Origin: DAIOEK01 sp964600595
GTDB lineage: Bacteria > Chloroflexota > Anaerolineae > Anaerolineales > Anaerolineaceae
DNA length: 8,625 nt
NCBI GenBank assembly: GCA_964600595.1
Contig: CAZRKL010000113.1
Span: forward strand, 1 to 8,625
Direction of reading: 5' to 3'
Shown here: positions 1 through 6,198 of the stretch, piece after piece
How the letters are laid out: each line of letters starts with the position of its first letter
Position numbering within the stretch: position 1 is the stretch's first letter
The notes under the pieces: generated by a model
Seen by the model: the letters and a program-made list of their open reading frames with translations, nothing else
Database searches by the model: none
Told to the model about the DNA's origin: nothing
Made by a program: the position numbers and the translations under genes

Positions 1-1
1 G

Positions 2-772
2 GTCAAAGGTTTGCGTATTGGTTTATCCCCAGATTATTTCCAGATCACTTATCCTGATATTAAAACTGGAGAGCTGATTGTGCAGCCGCTCCCGGATGAG
101 ATTTCAGCCCCGGTTCTGAAAACGGCACAGTTACTGAAAGAAATGGGCGCAGAAATTGTTGAAGATGTGCCGATGCCGCATACACGCTATGGCATACCGG
201 CATATTTTGTTATATCCCGAGTGGAAGCAGCTTCCAACCTGCATCGTTTCGATGGCGTCAAATATGGTTACCGCACAAAATCACAGCACGAAGAGCTGAG
301 TGCGTTATACCAAAAAAGCCGTGGCGAAGGATTTGGTTTGCAGCCTAAAACCCGAATTCTGATGGGTATGTATGTCAGCGCGGCACAGTACAGTGAGCAG
401 TATTACAACCGTGCATTAAAAATTCGTTCTTTGATCCGCAAAGATTTTGATGATGTTTTTGACCCTCAAGGAAAATATCATCTGGATGCGTTACTTACTC
501 CCACCACCCCCACGCCAGCGTTCAAGATGGATGCTGTATATGGAGATTCCGTTCTGATGCAGTATGCAGATCAACTAACAGTTCCCGCGAATCATGCAGG
601 CAACCCGGGAGTCTCTTTACCGGCGGGTTTATCTGCTGATGGCTTACCGCTGGGAATCCAACTGCTGGGGGCAGATTACGCAGAAAGCACCCTGTTGCGG
701 ATTGGGCGGGCTTATGAACTGGCAACACAGGATGAAGCCTGGCGAAAGGTGAAACCACAGGTGTTGCGATGA
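2..772 (+). CDS. gatA: Glu-tRNA(Gln)/Asp-tRNA(Asn) amidotransferase subunit A, C-terminal half (5' end outside window)
   Basis: The reading frame is open from base 2 and begins V-K-G-L-R-I-G, the usual GatA mid-protein motif, so the TTG at 11 is not a start and the gene begins before the window. About 256 residues remain of a family usually near 480. GatA is the amidase-signature subunit of cytoplasmic GatCAB; it releases ammonia from glutamine for GatB, which converts misacylated Glu-tRNA(Gln) or Asp-tRNA(Asn). Visible family marks are the Y-Y-N-R-A-L-K-I-R segment, L-L-T-P-T-T-P-T-P-A-F, the T-V-P-A-N-x-A-G-x-P-x-x-S-L-P segment and G-L-P-L-G-I-Q-L-L-G. The Ser-cisSer-Lys catalytic triad lies in the missing N-terminal half and cannot be checked. 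The TGA stop overlaps the next gene's ATG (ATGA), suggesting translational coupling. Identification is firm; full integrity is unknown. Confidence 0.95.
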   Translation, partial: VKGLRIGLSPDYFQITYPDIKTGELIVQPLPDEISAPVLKTAQLLKEMGAEIVEDVPMPHTRYGIPAYFVISRVEAASNLHRFDGVKYGYRTKSQHEELSALYQKSRGEGFGLQPKTRILMGMYVSAAQYSEQYYNRALKIRSLIRKDFDDVFDPQGKYHLDALLTPTTPTPAFKMDAVYGDSVLMQYADQLTVPANHAGNPGVSLPAGLSADGLPLGIQLLGADYAESTLLRIGRAYELATQDEAWRKVKPQVLR

Positions 773-1248
773 GGGAGCAAAGGCAGAAGGAATATACACT
801 TGAGCAACGAATTCTGGCCGCCTCCGGGCATTTTGGAATTTTGTTAATGTATTTTGGTGTCTGCATTCCAACACTGGTATGGAGCCTACAGCACAAAAAG
901 TCTCATTTCATTTCCTTTCAGGCATTACAAGCGGTAACCTACCAGATCCTATTGGTGCCCTTCTATTTCATCACCTATTTTGTTGGAATCACCGGCATGA
1001 TCCTGTTTGGGGCAATTGGGGGTTTCATATCAAGCCAATCAGGTGGTGGAGAGATGTTCATGTTTATCGGCATGGTTATCTTTTTATTGTTTTTTTTTGG
1101 CGGGCTGGCGTTGTATATACTCCTGGGAATCATTGGCGGAATTACCTGTTTATTTGGAGTGAATTTTAAATATCCATTGCTCGGTCATCTGCTCGAAGGT
1201 TACCTTCAAAAGAACACCGTTCCAACGGAGGAAGGAGCCGCGTTATGA
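769..1248 (+). CDS. DUF4870/TIC20-like small membrane protein, A-type domain (A1)
   Basis: A 159-residue hydrophobic protein of unknown function. A short amphipathic N-terminus with E-Q-R-I-L-A-A-S-G-H (residues 12-21) leads into a first membrane segment at about 22-40. A polar loop and the F-Q-A-L-Q-A-V-T-Y-Q motif (50-59) follow, then further membrane segments at about 57-85 and 96-127, and the tail motif N-F-K-Y-P-L-L-G (132-139). The layout of hydrophobic helix, short basic loop, F-x-A-x-Q-A and helix pair is that of DUF4870/TIC20-like proteins, which have no settled role. It starts by ATGA overlap with gatA; AGGTG at 759-763 is a plausible ribosome site. Its closest visible relative is the N-terminal half of the 302-residue protein at 1726-2634. 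It contains a T9 run at 1090-1098. The family call is from pattern recognition; function is unknown. Confidence 0.8.
   Translation: MREQRQKEYTLEQRILAASGHFGILLMYFGVCIPTLVWSLQHKKSHFISFQALQAVTYQILLVPFYFITYFVGITGMILFGAIGGFISSQSGGGEMFMFIGMVIFLLFFFGGLALYILLGIIGGITCLFGVNFKYPLLGHLLEGYLQKNTVPTEEGAAL
1227..1237 (+). promoter_or_regulatory. Strong Shine-Dalgarno for the B1 membrane protein
   Basis: GGAGGAAGGAG lies 7 nt before the ATG at 1245, inside the end of the preceding gene. It is the strongest ribosome site in the window and fixes the start of the 154-residue protein, despite the ATGA overlap that could also couple translation. Confidence 0.8.
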
Positions 1249-1709
1249 AGACTCTTTCAGCCGAAGAAAAGCTGATGGCAGCCATCGGGCATCTGGCTGT
1301 TTTCCTTCCTGTAATTGGAGTGATTGTCCCGGCAATTGTCTGGTTGACTCAGAATGAAAAAACAAGCCAACTAAAGGCACAATCTTTACAGGCTCTTGTT
1401 CATCAAGTACTGCAGGGGATCATATTCATCGTGCTCTATATTCTTTCGATGGCATTGTATCTCCTCAGCCTTTTTCCGATGGTCCTGCTTGATATGAATG
1501 GATCAATGGAATCGTTCTCACCTGCAATAATCCTTTTCTTCATTGGGATGTTTGCCATGTTTGCCTGTTTGGGGTTAATCATGATATCCAGCCTGTATTT
1601 TCAGATCACTGGAATCGTGGCTTTTGTCCAAATTCTGCGTGGTAAGGAAGACTTCCAATATCTATTTGCAGGCAGGTGGGTAGCCAGGCGTTCGCATTTA
1701 TCCGGTTAA
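1245..1709 (+). CDS. DUF4870/TIC20-like small membrane protein, B-type domain (B1)
   Basis: A 154-residue membrane protein of unknown function. It opens with E-E-K-L-M-A-A-I-G-H (residues 7-16), a first membrane segment at about 17-34 ending I-V-P-A-I-V-W-L, a polar loop, then A-Q-S-L-Q-A-L-V-H-Q (45-54) and hydrophobic segments at about 56-82 and 93-130. The C-terminus has G-K-E-D-F-Q-Y-L (133-140). It resembles the C-terminal half of the 302-residue protein downstream (Q-E-R-I-M-A-A-L-C-H; V-P-F-I-V-W-V; G-K-E-F-T-Y-P-L) more than it resembles its upstream neighbour, so it is not a simple copy of A1. The start overlaps the A1 stop by ATGA and has a strong Shine-Dalgarno. A1 and B1 are probably made together and may pair in the membrane; that is inference. 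Confidence 0.78.
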   Translation: MKTLSAEEKLMAAIGHLAVFLPVIGVIVPAIVWLTQNEKTSQLKAQSLQALVHQVLQGIIFIVLYILSMALYLLSLFPMVLLDMNGSMESFSPAIILFFIGMFAMFACLGLIMISSLYFQITGIVAFVQILRGKEDFQYLFAGRWVARRSHLSG

Positions 1710-1725
1710 TGGAGTTTGAAACAGG

Positions 1726-2634
1726 ATGAATCAGTCTTTTGAAGGGACCATGGAGCGGAGTGACCGTATCGTTTCAGCTTTGTCGCATGCGGGCATTCTT
1801 CTGTGGGGATATGGAAGTTTTATTCCTGCAATGCTATGGGCGATAAGAAGAAAAGAATCCACTTACACTGCGTTTCAATCCCTCCAGGCGCTGGCTTATC
1901 AGGTTATCAGTGTCATCGTTTATACGGTGATTGCCCTGGTTCTCCTTATTATCATGGTGCCGCTGAGCACTCCTTTAATTCGCGCCTTGATGGATGGAGC
2001 TGCGCCTGAAATAGGTTATTACATCCTGTGGTTAGTATTCATTGGAATAATGCTTCTTCTTGCATTAGTCTTTACCATTTTTGGCTTTGCCGGATCCATC
2101 GCTTGCCTGATGGGAAGAAATTTCCGCTACCCCTGGATTGGTGCATGGATTGAACGTCAGTTGAAGCAGCCGGCTTTTTCTGTTGACGGTGTACCGTACC
2201 GGGATGCTCAGGAAAGAATCATGGCAGCTCTCTGCCATCTAAATGTTGTTTTGGTAATAACTGGAACGCTTGTACCATTTATTGTCTGGGTAATGGAGCG
2301 TGGAAAAAGCATGCGCCTCCAGAAAGAAGCATTGAGTTCATTAATCTGGCAGGGAGCCCAGGGGATCATCTCTGTGATGATTGGCATTTTGGGTAGCCTG
2401 GCGACTGTGTTCTTACCGTGGTTGCTTTACGCCTCACTTGAGCAACCCGGACAAGGGATTACTGGAGGTATGCCGCTCTATCTGATGGGTGGCGGTTTGG
2501 TGTTCCTCTTCGGGCTGCTGGTCGGTCTGCTTATCCTGGCATTTTTCCAGGTTTATGGTCTGATCGCCACAACAAGAGTGTCACAAGGAAAAGAATTCAC
2601 TTATCCACTGATTCAAAAGTGGATAAAGACTTAG
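1726..2634 (+). CDS. Two-domain DUF4870/TIC20-like membrane protein (fused A2-B2)
   Basis: A 302-residue membrane protein with two DUF4870-like halves joined by a polar linker of about 15 residues (146-160). The first half has R-I-V-S-A-L-S-H (14-21), F-I-P-A-M-L-W-A (32-39), F-Q-S-L-Q-A-L-A-Y-Q (50-59) and N-F-R-Y-P-W-I-G (132-139). The last two correspond to F-Q-A-L-Q-A-V-T-Y-Q and N-F-K-Y-P-L-L-G of A1 at nearly the same residue numbers. The second half has Q-E-R-I-M-A-A-L-C-H (162-171), L-V-P-F-I-V-W-V (182-189) and G-K-E-F-T-Y-P-L (288-295), matching B1. The protein therefore equals A1 plus B1 in one chain. GGAG at 1711-1714 lies 11 nt before ATG 1726; the in-frame ATG at 1750 is an alternative start. 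A 16-nt gap separates it from B1, so it probably belongs to the same transcript. Function is unknown. Confidence 0.78.
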   Translation: MNQSFEGTMERSDRIVSALSHAGILLWGYGSFIPAMLWAIRRKESTYTAFQSLQALAYQVISVIVYTVIALVLLIIMVPLSTPLIRALMDGAAPEIGYYILWLVFIGIMLLLALVFTIFGFAGSIACLMGRNFRYPWIGAWIERQLKQPAFSVDGVPYRDAQERIMAALCHLNVVLVITGTLVPFIVWVMERGKSMRLQKEALSSLIWQGAQGIISVMIGILGSLATVFLPWLLYASLEQPGQGITGGMPLYLMGGGLVFLFGLLVGLLILAFFQVYGLIATTRVSQGKEFTYPLIQKWIKT

Positions 2635-2646
2635 AATAAGTTGGAT

Positions 2647-2662
2647 ATATTTTTGGAAATAT
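2647..2662. repeat. Small AT-rich inverted repeat upstream of gatB
   Basis: ATATTT-TTGG-AAATAT is a perfect 6-bp stem with a 4-nt loop in the 48-nt gap between the fused membrane protein and gatB. With only A:T pairs it is a weak RNA hairpin and lacks a following T run. It may be an operator or chance; no role is assigned. Confidence 0.3.
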
Positions 2663-2672
2663 TTCTGTAATT

Positions 2673-2676
2673 GGAG
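2673..2676 (+). promoter_or_regulatory. Shine-Dalgarno that sets the gatB start at 2683
   Basis: GGAG lies 6 nt before the ATG at 2683. An upstream in-frame TTG at 2671 would add four residues but would place this ribosome site inside the gene, and the family N-terminus normally begins close to the Y-E-x-V-I-G-L-E-x-H motif. The ATG is therefore preferred. Confidence 0.7.
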
Positions 2677-2682
2677 TCACCT

Positions 2683-4116
2683 ATGCCAGAATATGAAACT
2701 GTGATCGGGCTGGAGACACACATCCAGCTCAATACCACCACCAAGATCTTCTGCTCCTGTAAGGCAGATAGTTGGAATGAACTGCCAAACACCAATATCT
2801 GCCCGGTTTGCTGTGGATTGCCGGGTGTGCTGCCGGTTTTGAACGAGGCTGTGGTAGAAAAGGCAGTTATTCTGGCAAAGGCGATGCAGGCTGATATTCC
2901 TTTGGTTTCATTCTTTGACCGCAAAAATTACTTCTACCCTGATCTGCCCAAGGGTTACCAGATTTCCCAGTTTGACCAGTCGCTGGCAAAGGGTGGATAC
3001 ATCGACCTGCCCTTGCAGGATGGCAGTACGCGCCGGGTGCGAATCCACAAGCTGCATATTGAGGAAGATGCCGGGAAAACAAAAAACCAGGGAGCCGAAC
3101 GCTGGGTGGATTTCAACCGCTGTGGTGTTCCTTTAATCGAGATGGTCACCGAACCCGACCTGCGCGGACCGGATGAAGCCGCCCAGTATCTCATCCGGCT
3201 GCGTCAGTTGTTACGCTGGCTGGGTATTTCTGAAGCCGATATGGAAAAAGCACACCTGCGTTGTGATGCCAATGTCTCTATTCGCCTGAAAGGGGAGACC
3301 ATTCTCAACCCGAAAACAGAGATCAAGAATGTTAACTCGATCGATGCTGTTAAAGACGCCATTGAAAAAGAAGTGGAGCGTCAGATTCGTGAGGTTGAAG
3401 CCGGGCATCGCATTGAAGCCTGGACATTGGAATGGGATGAAGATTCCGGCACTCTCAAGAAAATGCGGTCGAAGGAAACCGAAGCCGATTACCGCTACTT
3501 CCGTGAACCGGATCTGCTGCCATTGCACATGGATGATGTCTGGCGGGAACGCATTCTGGAAAATTTTCCAGAACTGCCTCTGGAACGCCGAGCCAGGTTT
3601 GTCTCGCAGTACAATCTGCCCGAATATGATTCTGATTTGCTCACCTCAGAAAGAGCTTTGTCCGATTATTTCGAATCCACAGTCAAGGCTTATTCCGGTG
3701 ACCCCAAACGGGTATCCAACTGGCTGATGAACGATGTGTTGCGCATGATCAACGATGCGGGTATTTCTGCGAGCGATTTAAAACTCACACCTGCCTACCT
3801 TGCAAAAATCATTCAGTTGGTCGATTCGGGTACGGTCAATACCAACACCGGTAAAGCGCTGATCGATAAAGTCCAATCCACCGGAAAAGACCCTGCCCAA
3901 ATCGTGGCTGATGAAGGGCTGGCGAAAGTCAGCGATGATCAGGCTATCCGCCGGGTATGTCAGGAAATTATCGATGCGAGCCCTCAGGAAACTGCATCGT
4001 ATAAAGCTGGAAAAGTTACCCTGATTGGCTGGTTTGTGGGTCAGGTAATGAAGAAGATGCAGGGAAAAGCAGATGCCGCGCTGGCAAGGAAAATCATAGA
4101 AGAATTATTGAGCTGA
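2683..4116 (+). CDS. gatB: Aspartyl/glutamyl-tRNA amidotransferase subunit B
   Basis: A complete 477-residue GatB, the kinase-amidotransferase subunit that binds misacylated Glu-tRNA(Gln)/Asp-tRNA(Asn), phosphorylates the side chain and uses ammonia from GatA. The N-terminal catalytic core shows Y-E-T-V-I-G-L-E-T-H-I-Q-L (4-16) and the zinc-site cysteines C24, C26, C40 and C43. It also shows the F-Y-P-D-L-P-K-G-Y-Q-I-S-Q segment, H-I-E-E-D-A-G-K, V-D-F-N-R-C-G-V-P-L-I-E-M (from about 142), E-I-K-N-V-N-S and M-R-S-K-E-T-E-A-D-Y-R-Y-F (from about 261). The C-terminal third is the helical YqeY-like tRNA-binding tail, ending with the G-W-F-V-G-Q-V-M-K-K-M-Q-G-K-A-D-A segment. Length and motifs are normal. 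It is separated from gatA by three membrane-protein genes, and is convergent with the HIT gene 13 nt downstream. Confidence 0.97.
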   Translation: MPEYETVIGLETHIQLNTTTKIFCSCKADSWNELPNTNICPVCCGLPGVLPVLNEAVVEKAVILAKAMQADIPLVSFFDRKNYFYPDLPKGYQISQFDQSLAKGGYIDLPLQDGSTRRVRIHKLHIEEDAGKTKNQGAERWVDFNRCGVPLIEMVTEPDLRGPDEAAQYLIRLRQLLRWLGISEADMEKAHLRCDANVSIRLKGETILNPKTEIKNVNSIDAVKDAIEKEVERQIREVEAGHRIEAWTLEWDEDSGTLKKMRSKETEADYRYFREPDLLPLHMDDVWRERILENFPELPLERRARFVSQYNLPEYDSDLLTSERALSDYFESTVKAYSGDPKRVSNWLMNDVLRMINDAGISASDLKLTPAYLAKIIQLVDSGTVNTNTGKALIDKVQSTGKDPAQIVADEGLAKVSDDQAIRRVCQEIIDASPQETASYKAGKVTLIGWFVGQVMKKMQGKADAALARKIIEELLS

Positions 4117-4129
4117 TTCTCGGGGTGAT

Positions 4130-4603
4130 TTATTTCCACGCGTCGCGGATACGCCGCCAGGATTCTTCCACGGTTTCGGGCAGAATCCGCGTACCCGAAA
4201 CAGATGTCATAAAATTGGTGTCACCCATCCAGCGTGGCAGGACATGCAGATGGATATGATCTGCCACGCCTGCACCAGCTGCCTCCCCAATGTTCCCGCC
4301 CAGATTAAAACCGTCAGGATGATACACTCCCTTTAATACAACCAGAGATGTATTGAGCAATTCCATCATTTCGCAGCGGGTATCTGCATCCAACTCTTCC
4401 AGAGTTGATGCGTGCTGATATGGAACTACCATCAGGTGACCGTTGGTATAGGGATATCTGTTCAGGATGATGAAGGAAAGCTTACCCCTGACAATGATGA
4501 GCGATTCTTGATCACTGGCTTCCAGCGCATGACAAAAGATACAGCCAGATTTTTTACTGCTCTGCATATAATCGCGGCGCCAGGGAGTGTAAATGTGATC
4601 CAT
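4130..4603 (-). CDS. HIT-family protein, Ap4A-phosphorylase-like nucleotide hydrolase/transferase
   Basis: A 157-residue cytoplasmic HIT protein. The histidine triad H116-x-H118-x-H120 sits in G-A-G-V-A-D-H-I-H-L-H-V-L-P-R-W, with H118 the expected nucleophile by family analogy. N-x-G-x-x-A-G-A-G precedes it. C21-x2-C24 near the N-terminus, with H64 (Y-Q-H), resembles the zinc site of one HIT branch. The opening D-H-I-Y-T-P-W-R-R-D-Y and the tail G-D-T-N-F-M-T ... R-I-L-P-E match the actinobacterial/chloroflexal Ap4A-phosphorylase-like subgroup, so a dinucleoside polyphosphate such as Ap4A is the likely substrate. Substrate choice within HIT proteins cannot be settled by sequence alone. No Shine-Dalgarno precedes the ATG; a good promoter ends 9 nt before it, implying a leaderless mRNA. 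The gene is divergent from xseA. Confidence 0.92.
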   Translation of the reverse strand: MDHIYTPWRRDYMQSSKKSGCIFCHALEASDQESLIIVRGKLSFIILNRYPYTNGHLMVVPYQHASTLEELDADTRCEMMELLNTSLVVLKGVYHPDGFNLGGNIGEAAGAGVADHIHLHVLPRWMGDTNFMTSVSGTRILPETVEESWRRIRDAWK

Positions 4604-4612
4604 ACAGATTTC

Positions 4613-4641
4613 ATTATAGTGTCAGCTTTTTTATTTCGCAA
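4613..4641 (-). promoter_or_regulatory. Sigma70-type promoter of the HIT gene, likely leaderless
   Basis: On the - strand, TTGCGA (4641-4636) is followed by a 17-bp spacer and a consensus TATAAT (4618-4613). Nine bases separate the -10 box from the ATG at 4603, so transcription should begin at about 4606-4603, giving a leader of 0-3 nt. No ribosome site is present in that interval, which fits a leaderless transcript. The spacer is AT-rich with an A6 run. Confidence 0.72.
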
Positions 4642-4677
4642 ACACCGCAAGCAGCAATTGTTTTCATATCTGTTTTA

Positions 4678-4706
4678 TTGACACAGGTGTGGTGGGCGGG
4701 TATCCT
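4678..4706 (+). promoter_or_regulatory. Sigma70-type promoter of xseA-xseB, likely leaderless
   Basis: A consensus TTGACA (4678-4683), a 17-bp spacer and TATCCT (4701-4706) form a strong promoter. A T-rich stretch just upstream (4668-4677) could act as an UP-like element. The expected start, 7-8 nt after the -10 box, falls at 4713-4714, on the A of the in-frame ATG at 4714. The TTG of the -35 box also opens the longest reading frame, which would otherwise mislead start prediction. Confidence 0.75.
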
Positions 4707-4714
4707 AGGGGATA
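4701..4714. repeat. Short inverted repeat over the xseA -10 box and start site
   Basis: TATCC-TAGG-GGATA pairs perfectly over 5 bp on each side and contains the palindrome CCTAGG. It covers the -10 box and predicted +1 of xseA, where an operator could act, but it is short enough to be chance. No regulator is known here. Confidence 0.25.
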
Positions 4715-5952
4715 TGCAAATCGAAATGGATCTGGAATCTATAAATCCGAACAAATACTGGACGGTGACATCCATCACCCGGCACTTAAAGGATTGGATC
4801 GAAAACAATGTTTGGTTGCAGGATTGCTGGGTCAGGGGAGAGATCTCAAACCTGTCGCGTCCTTCATCGGGGCATATCTATTTCAGTCTGAAAGACACAG
4901 GCGCACAGATGCGTTGCGTCATATGGAGGACACAGGCGGCCCGTCTCAGGTTGAACCTTGCGGATGGGCAGCAAGTGGAAGTGCATGGCGCTGTTACCGT
5001 TTACGAAGCAGCGGGGCAGTACCAGCTCATTGCAGATGCAGTGAGCATTGCGGGGGAAGGTGATCTTTACCTGGAATTTCTTCGACTCAAGGCGAAACTG
5101 GAAGCGGAGGGCTTGTTCGACTCAGAGCGGAAACGTGCCCTGCCGGATATACCTGCCCGGATTGGCATTGTCACTTCACCCACAGGTGCTGCAATTCAGG
5201 ATATGTTGAACACGATCGCGCGCAGGTATCCACTCGCTGAAGTTATCTTGTCTCCGGCAGTGGTCCAGGGAGCGGATGCTCCCACTTCGATTATCAAGGC
5301 GATGCAGGCTGTTATTAATCTGAAACAACCTGTAGATGTGCTCATCCTCGCTCGTGGGGGTGGATCTATGGAAGATCTGTGGTGCTTTAATGACGAACAG
5401 GTTGTCAGGTTAATTGCTGCTTCTCCTGTGCCGGTGGTGACCGGAATCGGTCATGAAACAGATTTTACTCTGTCAGATTTCGCGGCGGATGTGAGAGCGC
5501 CTACGCCAACCGCGGCAGCAGAAATCTCCACCCCCCACCAGGATGACCTGCGGGGAATTACAGCCGGATATTTGCTGCGCAGCCTGAAATCAATCCGGGA
5601 AACCATTCAACAAGCTCATCAGCAATTGATGATGCAGAGGTTGATGCTTGAAAAGAAATCACCAGCGGGCAGATTAACGACAGGCAGGCTGCAAGTTGAT
5701 CATCTCATGCACGGTTTGGCGGTATCTTTACAGCATAATATTGCTGCGCAAAAATCCACGATTACAGGTTTGTTAGCCCGCCTGAATTCTGTGAATCCTT
5801 TGGCTGTTCTGGAACGTGGATATGCTATGGTAATCGAATCGGATAGCGGGCAGATTGTTCGCAGCGTCACTCAGATAAAATCTGATGATAAATTGGATAT
5901 TCGTGTTCAAGATGGGTCTTTCCCGGTGGTAGTACAATCTAAGGATGGATAG
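4714..5952 (+). CDS. xseA: Exodeoxyribonuclease VII large subunit
   Basis: A 412-residue XseA. With XseB it forms exonuclease VII, which degrades single-stranded DNA to oligonucleotides in repair. An N-terminal OB-fold (about 17-112) includes W-V-R-G-E-I-S-N and G-H-I-Y-F-S-L-K-D (53-61). The catalytic domain shows I-G-I-V-T-S-P-T-G-A-A (150-160), R-R-Y-P (170-173), A-R-G-G-G-S-M-E-D-L-W-x-F-N-D (213-227) and G-I-G-H-E-T-D-F-T-L-S-D (244-255), followed by A-P-T-P-T-A-A-A-E. A helical region (about 275-360) for XseB binding leads to V-L-E-R-G-Y-A-M-V (365-373). The start at ATG 4714 is chosen because the longer TTG start at 4678 is the promoter's -35 box; ATG 4726 is a second option. The length is a little below the 440-460 of well-known homologues. 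xseB follows with no gap. Confidence 0.95.
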   Translation: MQIEMDLESINPNKYWTVTSITRHLKDWIENNVWLQDCWVRGEISNLSRPSSGHIYFSLKDTGAQMRCVIWRTQAARLRLNLADGQQVEVHGAVTVYEAAGQYQLIADAVSIAGEGDLYLEFLRLKAKLEAEGLFDSERKRALPDIPARIGIVTSPTGAAIQDMLNTIARRYPLAEVILSPAVVQGADAPTSIIKAMQAVINLKQPVDVLILARGGGSMEDLWCFNDEQVVRLIAASPVPVVTGIGHETDFTLSDFAADVRAPTPTAAAEISTPHQDDLRGITAGYLLRSLKSIRETIQQAHQQLMMQRLMLEKKSPAGRLTTGRLQVDHLMHGLAVSLQHNIAAQKSTITGLLARLNSVNPLAVLERGYAMVIESDSGQIVRSVTQIKSDDKLDIRVQDGSFPVVVQSKDG

Positions 5953-6195
5953 ATGATGAAAAAGATGGAAAAAGATATTGACCAGATGAAATATGAAGAA
6001 GCTCTTGACGAGTTGACTTCCATCACCGCCAGGCTTGAAGAAGGCAGTTTGCCGCTTGAAGAAATGTTGAAATTATATGAACACGGACAGAAACTGGCAA
6101 ATCGCTGTAACTTGTTACTGGATAACGCCGAATTGAAAATAAAGACTCTCTCCGGTGGAGTAATATCTGCTGATGAACCGGAAATGCAGGAGTAA
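5953..6195 (+). CDS. xseB: Exodeoxyribonuclease VII small subunit
   Basis: An 80-residue XseB, the small helical subunit of which several copies bind each XseA helical arm. The core K-Y-E-E-A-L-D-E-L (13-21), A-R-L-E-E-G-S-L-P-L-E-E (26-37) and L-Y-E-H-G-Q-K-L (41-48), then N-A-E-L-K-I (58-63), is the standard two-helix pattern, with a short acidic tail. The ATG directly follows the xseA TAG; AAGGA at 5941-5945 lies 7 nt upstream. The next codon is also ATG (5956), and a third is at 5965, so the exact start is uncertain by a few residues. Confidence 0.94.
   Translation: MMKKMEKDIDQMKYEEALDELTSITARLEEGSLPLEEMLKLYEHGQKLANRCNLLLDNAELKIKTLSGGVISADEPEMQE
6188..6192 (+). promoter_or_regulatory. 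Shine-Dalgarno supporting a TTG start for the YuiD-like gene
   Basis: AGGAG overlaps the end of xseB and lies 6 nt before the TTG at 6199. The protein begins F-K-E-L right after it, as expected for the family, so the TTG start is well supported. Confidence 0.7.
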
Positions 6196-6198
6196 GCC

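Noticed and set aside
361..372. C363 and C365 of the RACo-like protein (residue numbers) as an extra Fe-S site
   Set aside because: Only two cysteines in the conserved ASKHA segment before G-P-A-F-E-G; no further ligands nearby, so ordinary family variation is likelier.
11..772. TTG at 11 as the start of a complete 253-residue protein
   Set aside because: The frame is open to the window edge and the residues before it (V-K-G) continue the GatA motif, so this is a truncated gatA.
522..896. Antisense open frame of 124 codons across the gatA/A1 junction
   Set aside because: Opposes two well-supported coding frames; low-complexity composition with no family features.
2623..2651. Possible gatB promoter with TATATT at 2646-2651
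   Set aside because: No acceptable -35 hexamer at 16-18 bp spacing; the TTGGAT at 2641 likewise lacks a -10 at proper distance.
3211..3528. Antisense open frame of 105 codons inside gatB
   Set aside because: Shadow of the strongly conserved gatB frame; no ribosome site or recognisable motif.
4101..4120. Possible terminator after gatB (AGAAT ... ATTCT)
   Set aside because: Only a 5-bp AT-rich stem with a 10-nt loop and no T run; it overlaps the gatB stop and is too weak to call.
4681..4690. ACAC-AG-GTGT inverted repeat in the xseA promoter
   Set aside because: Four base pairs only and no second copy nearby; expected by chance.
4614..4808. Small - strand frame across the HIT-xseA promoter region
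   Set aside because: It covers the two divergent promoters and the xseA N-terminus; no ribosome site or known motif.
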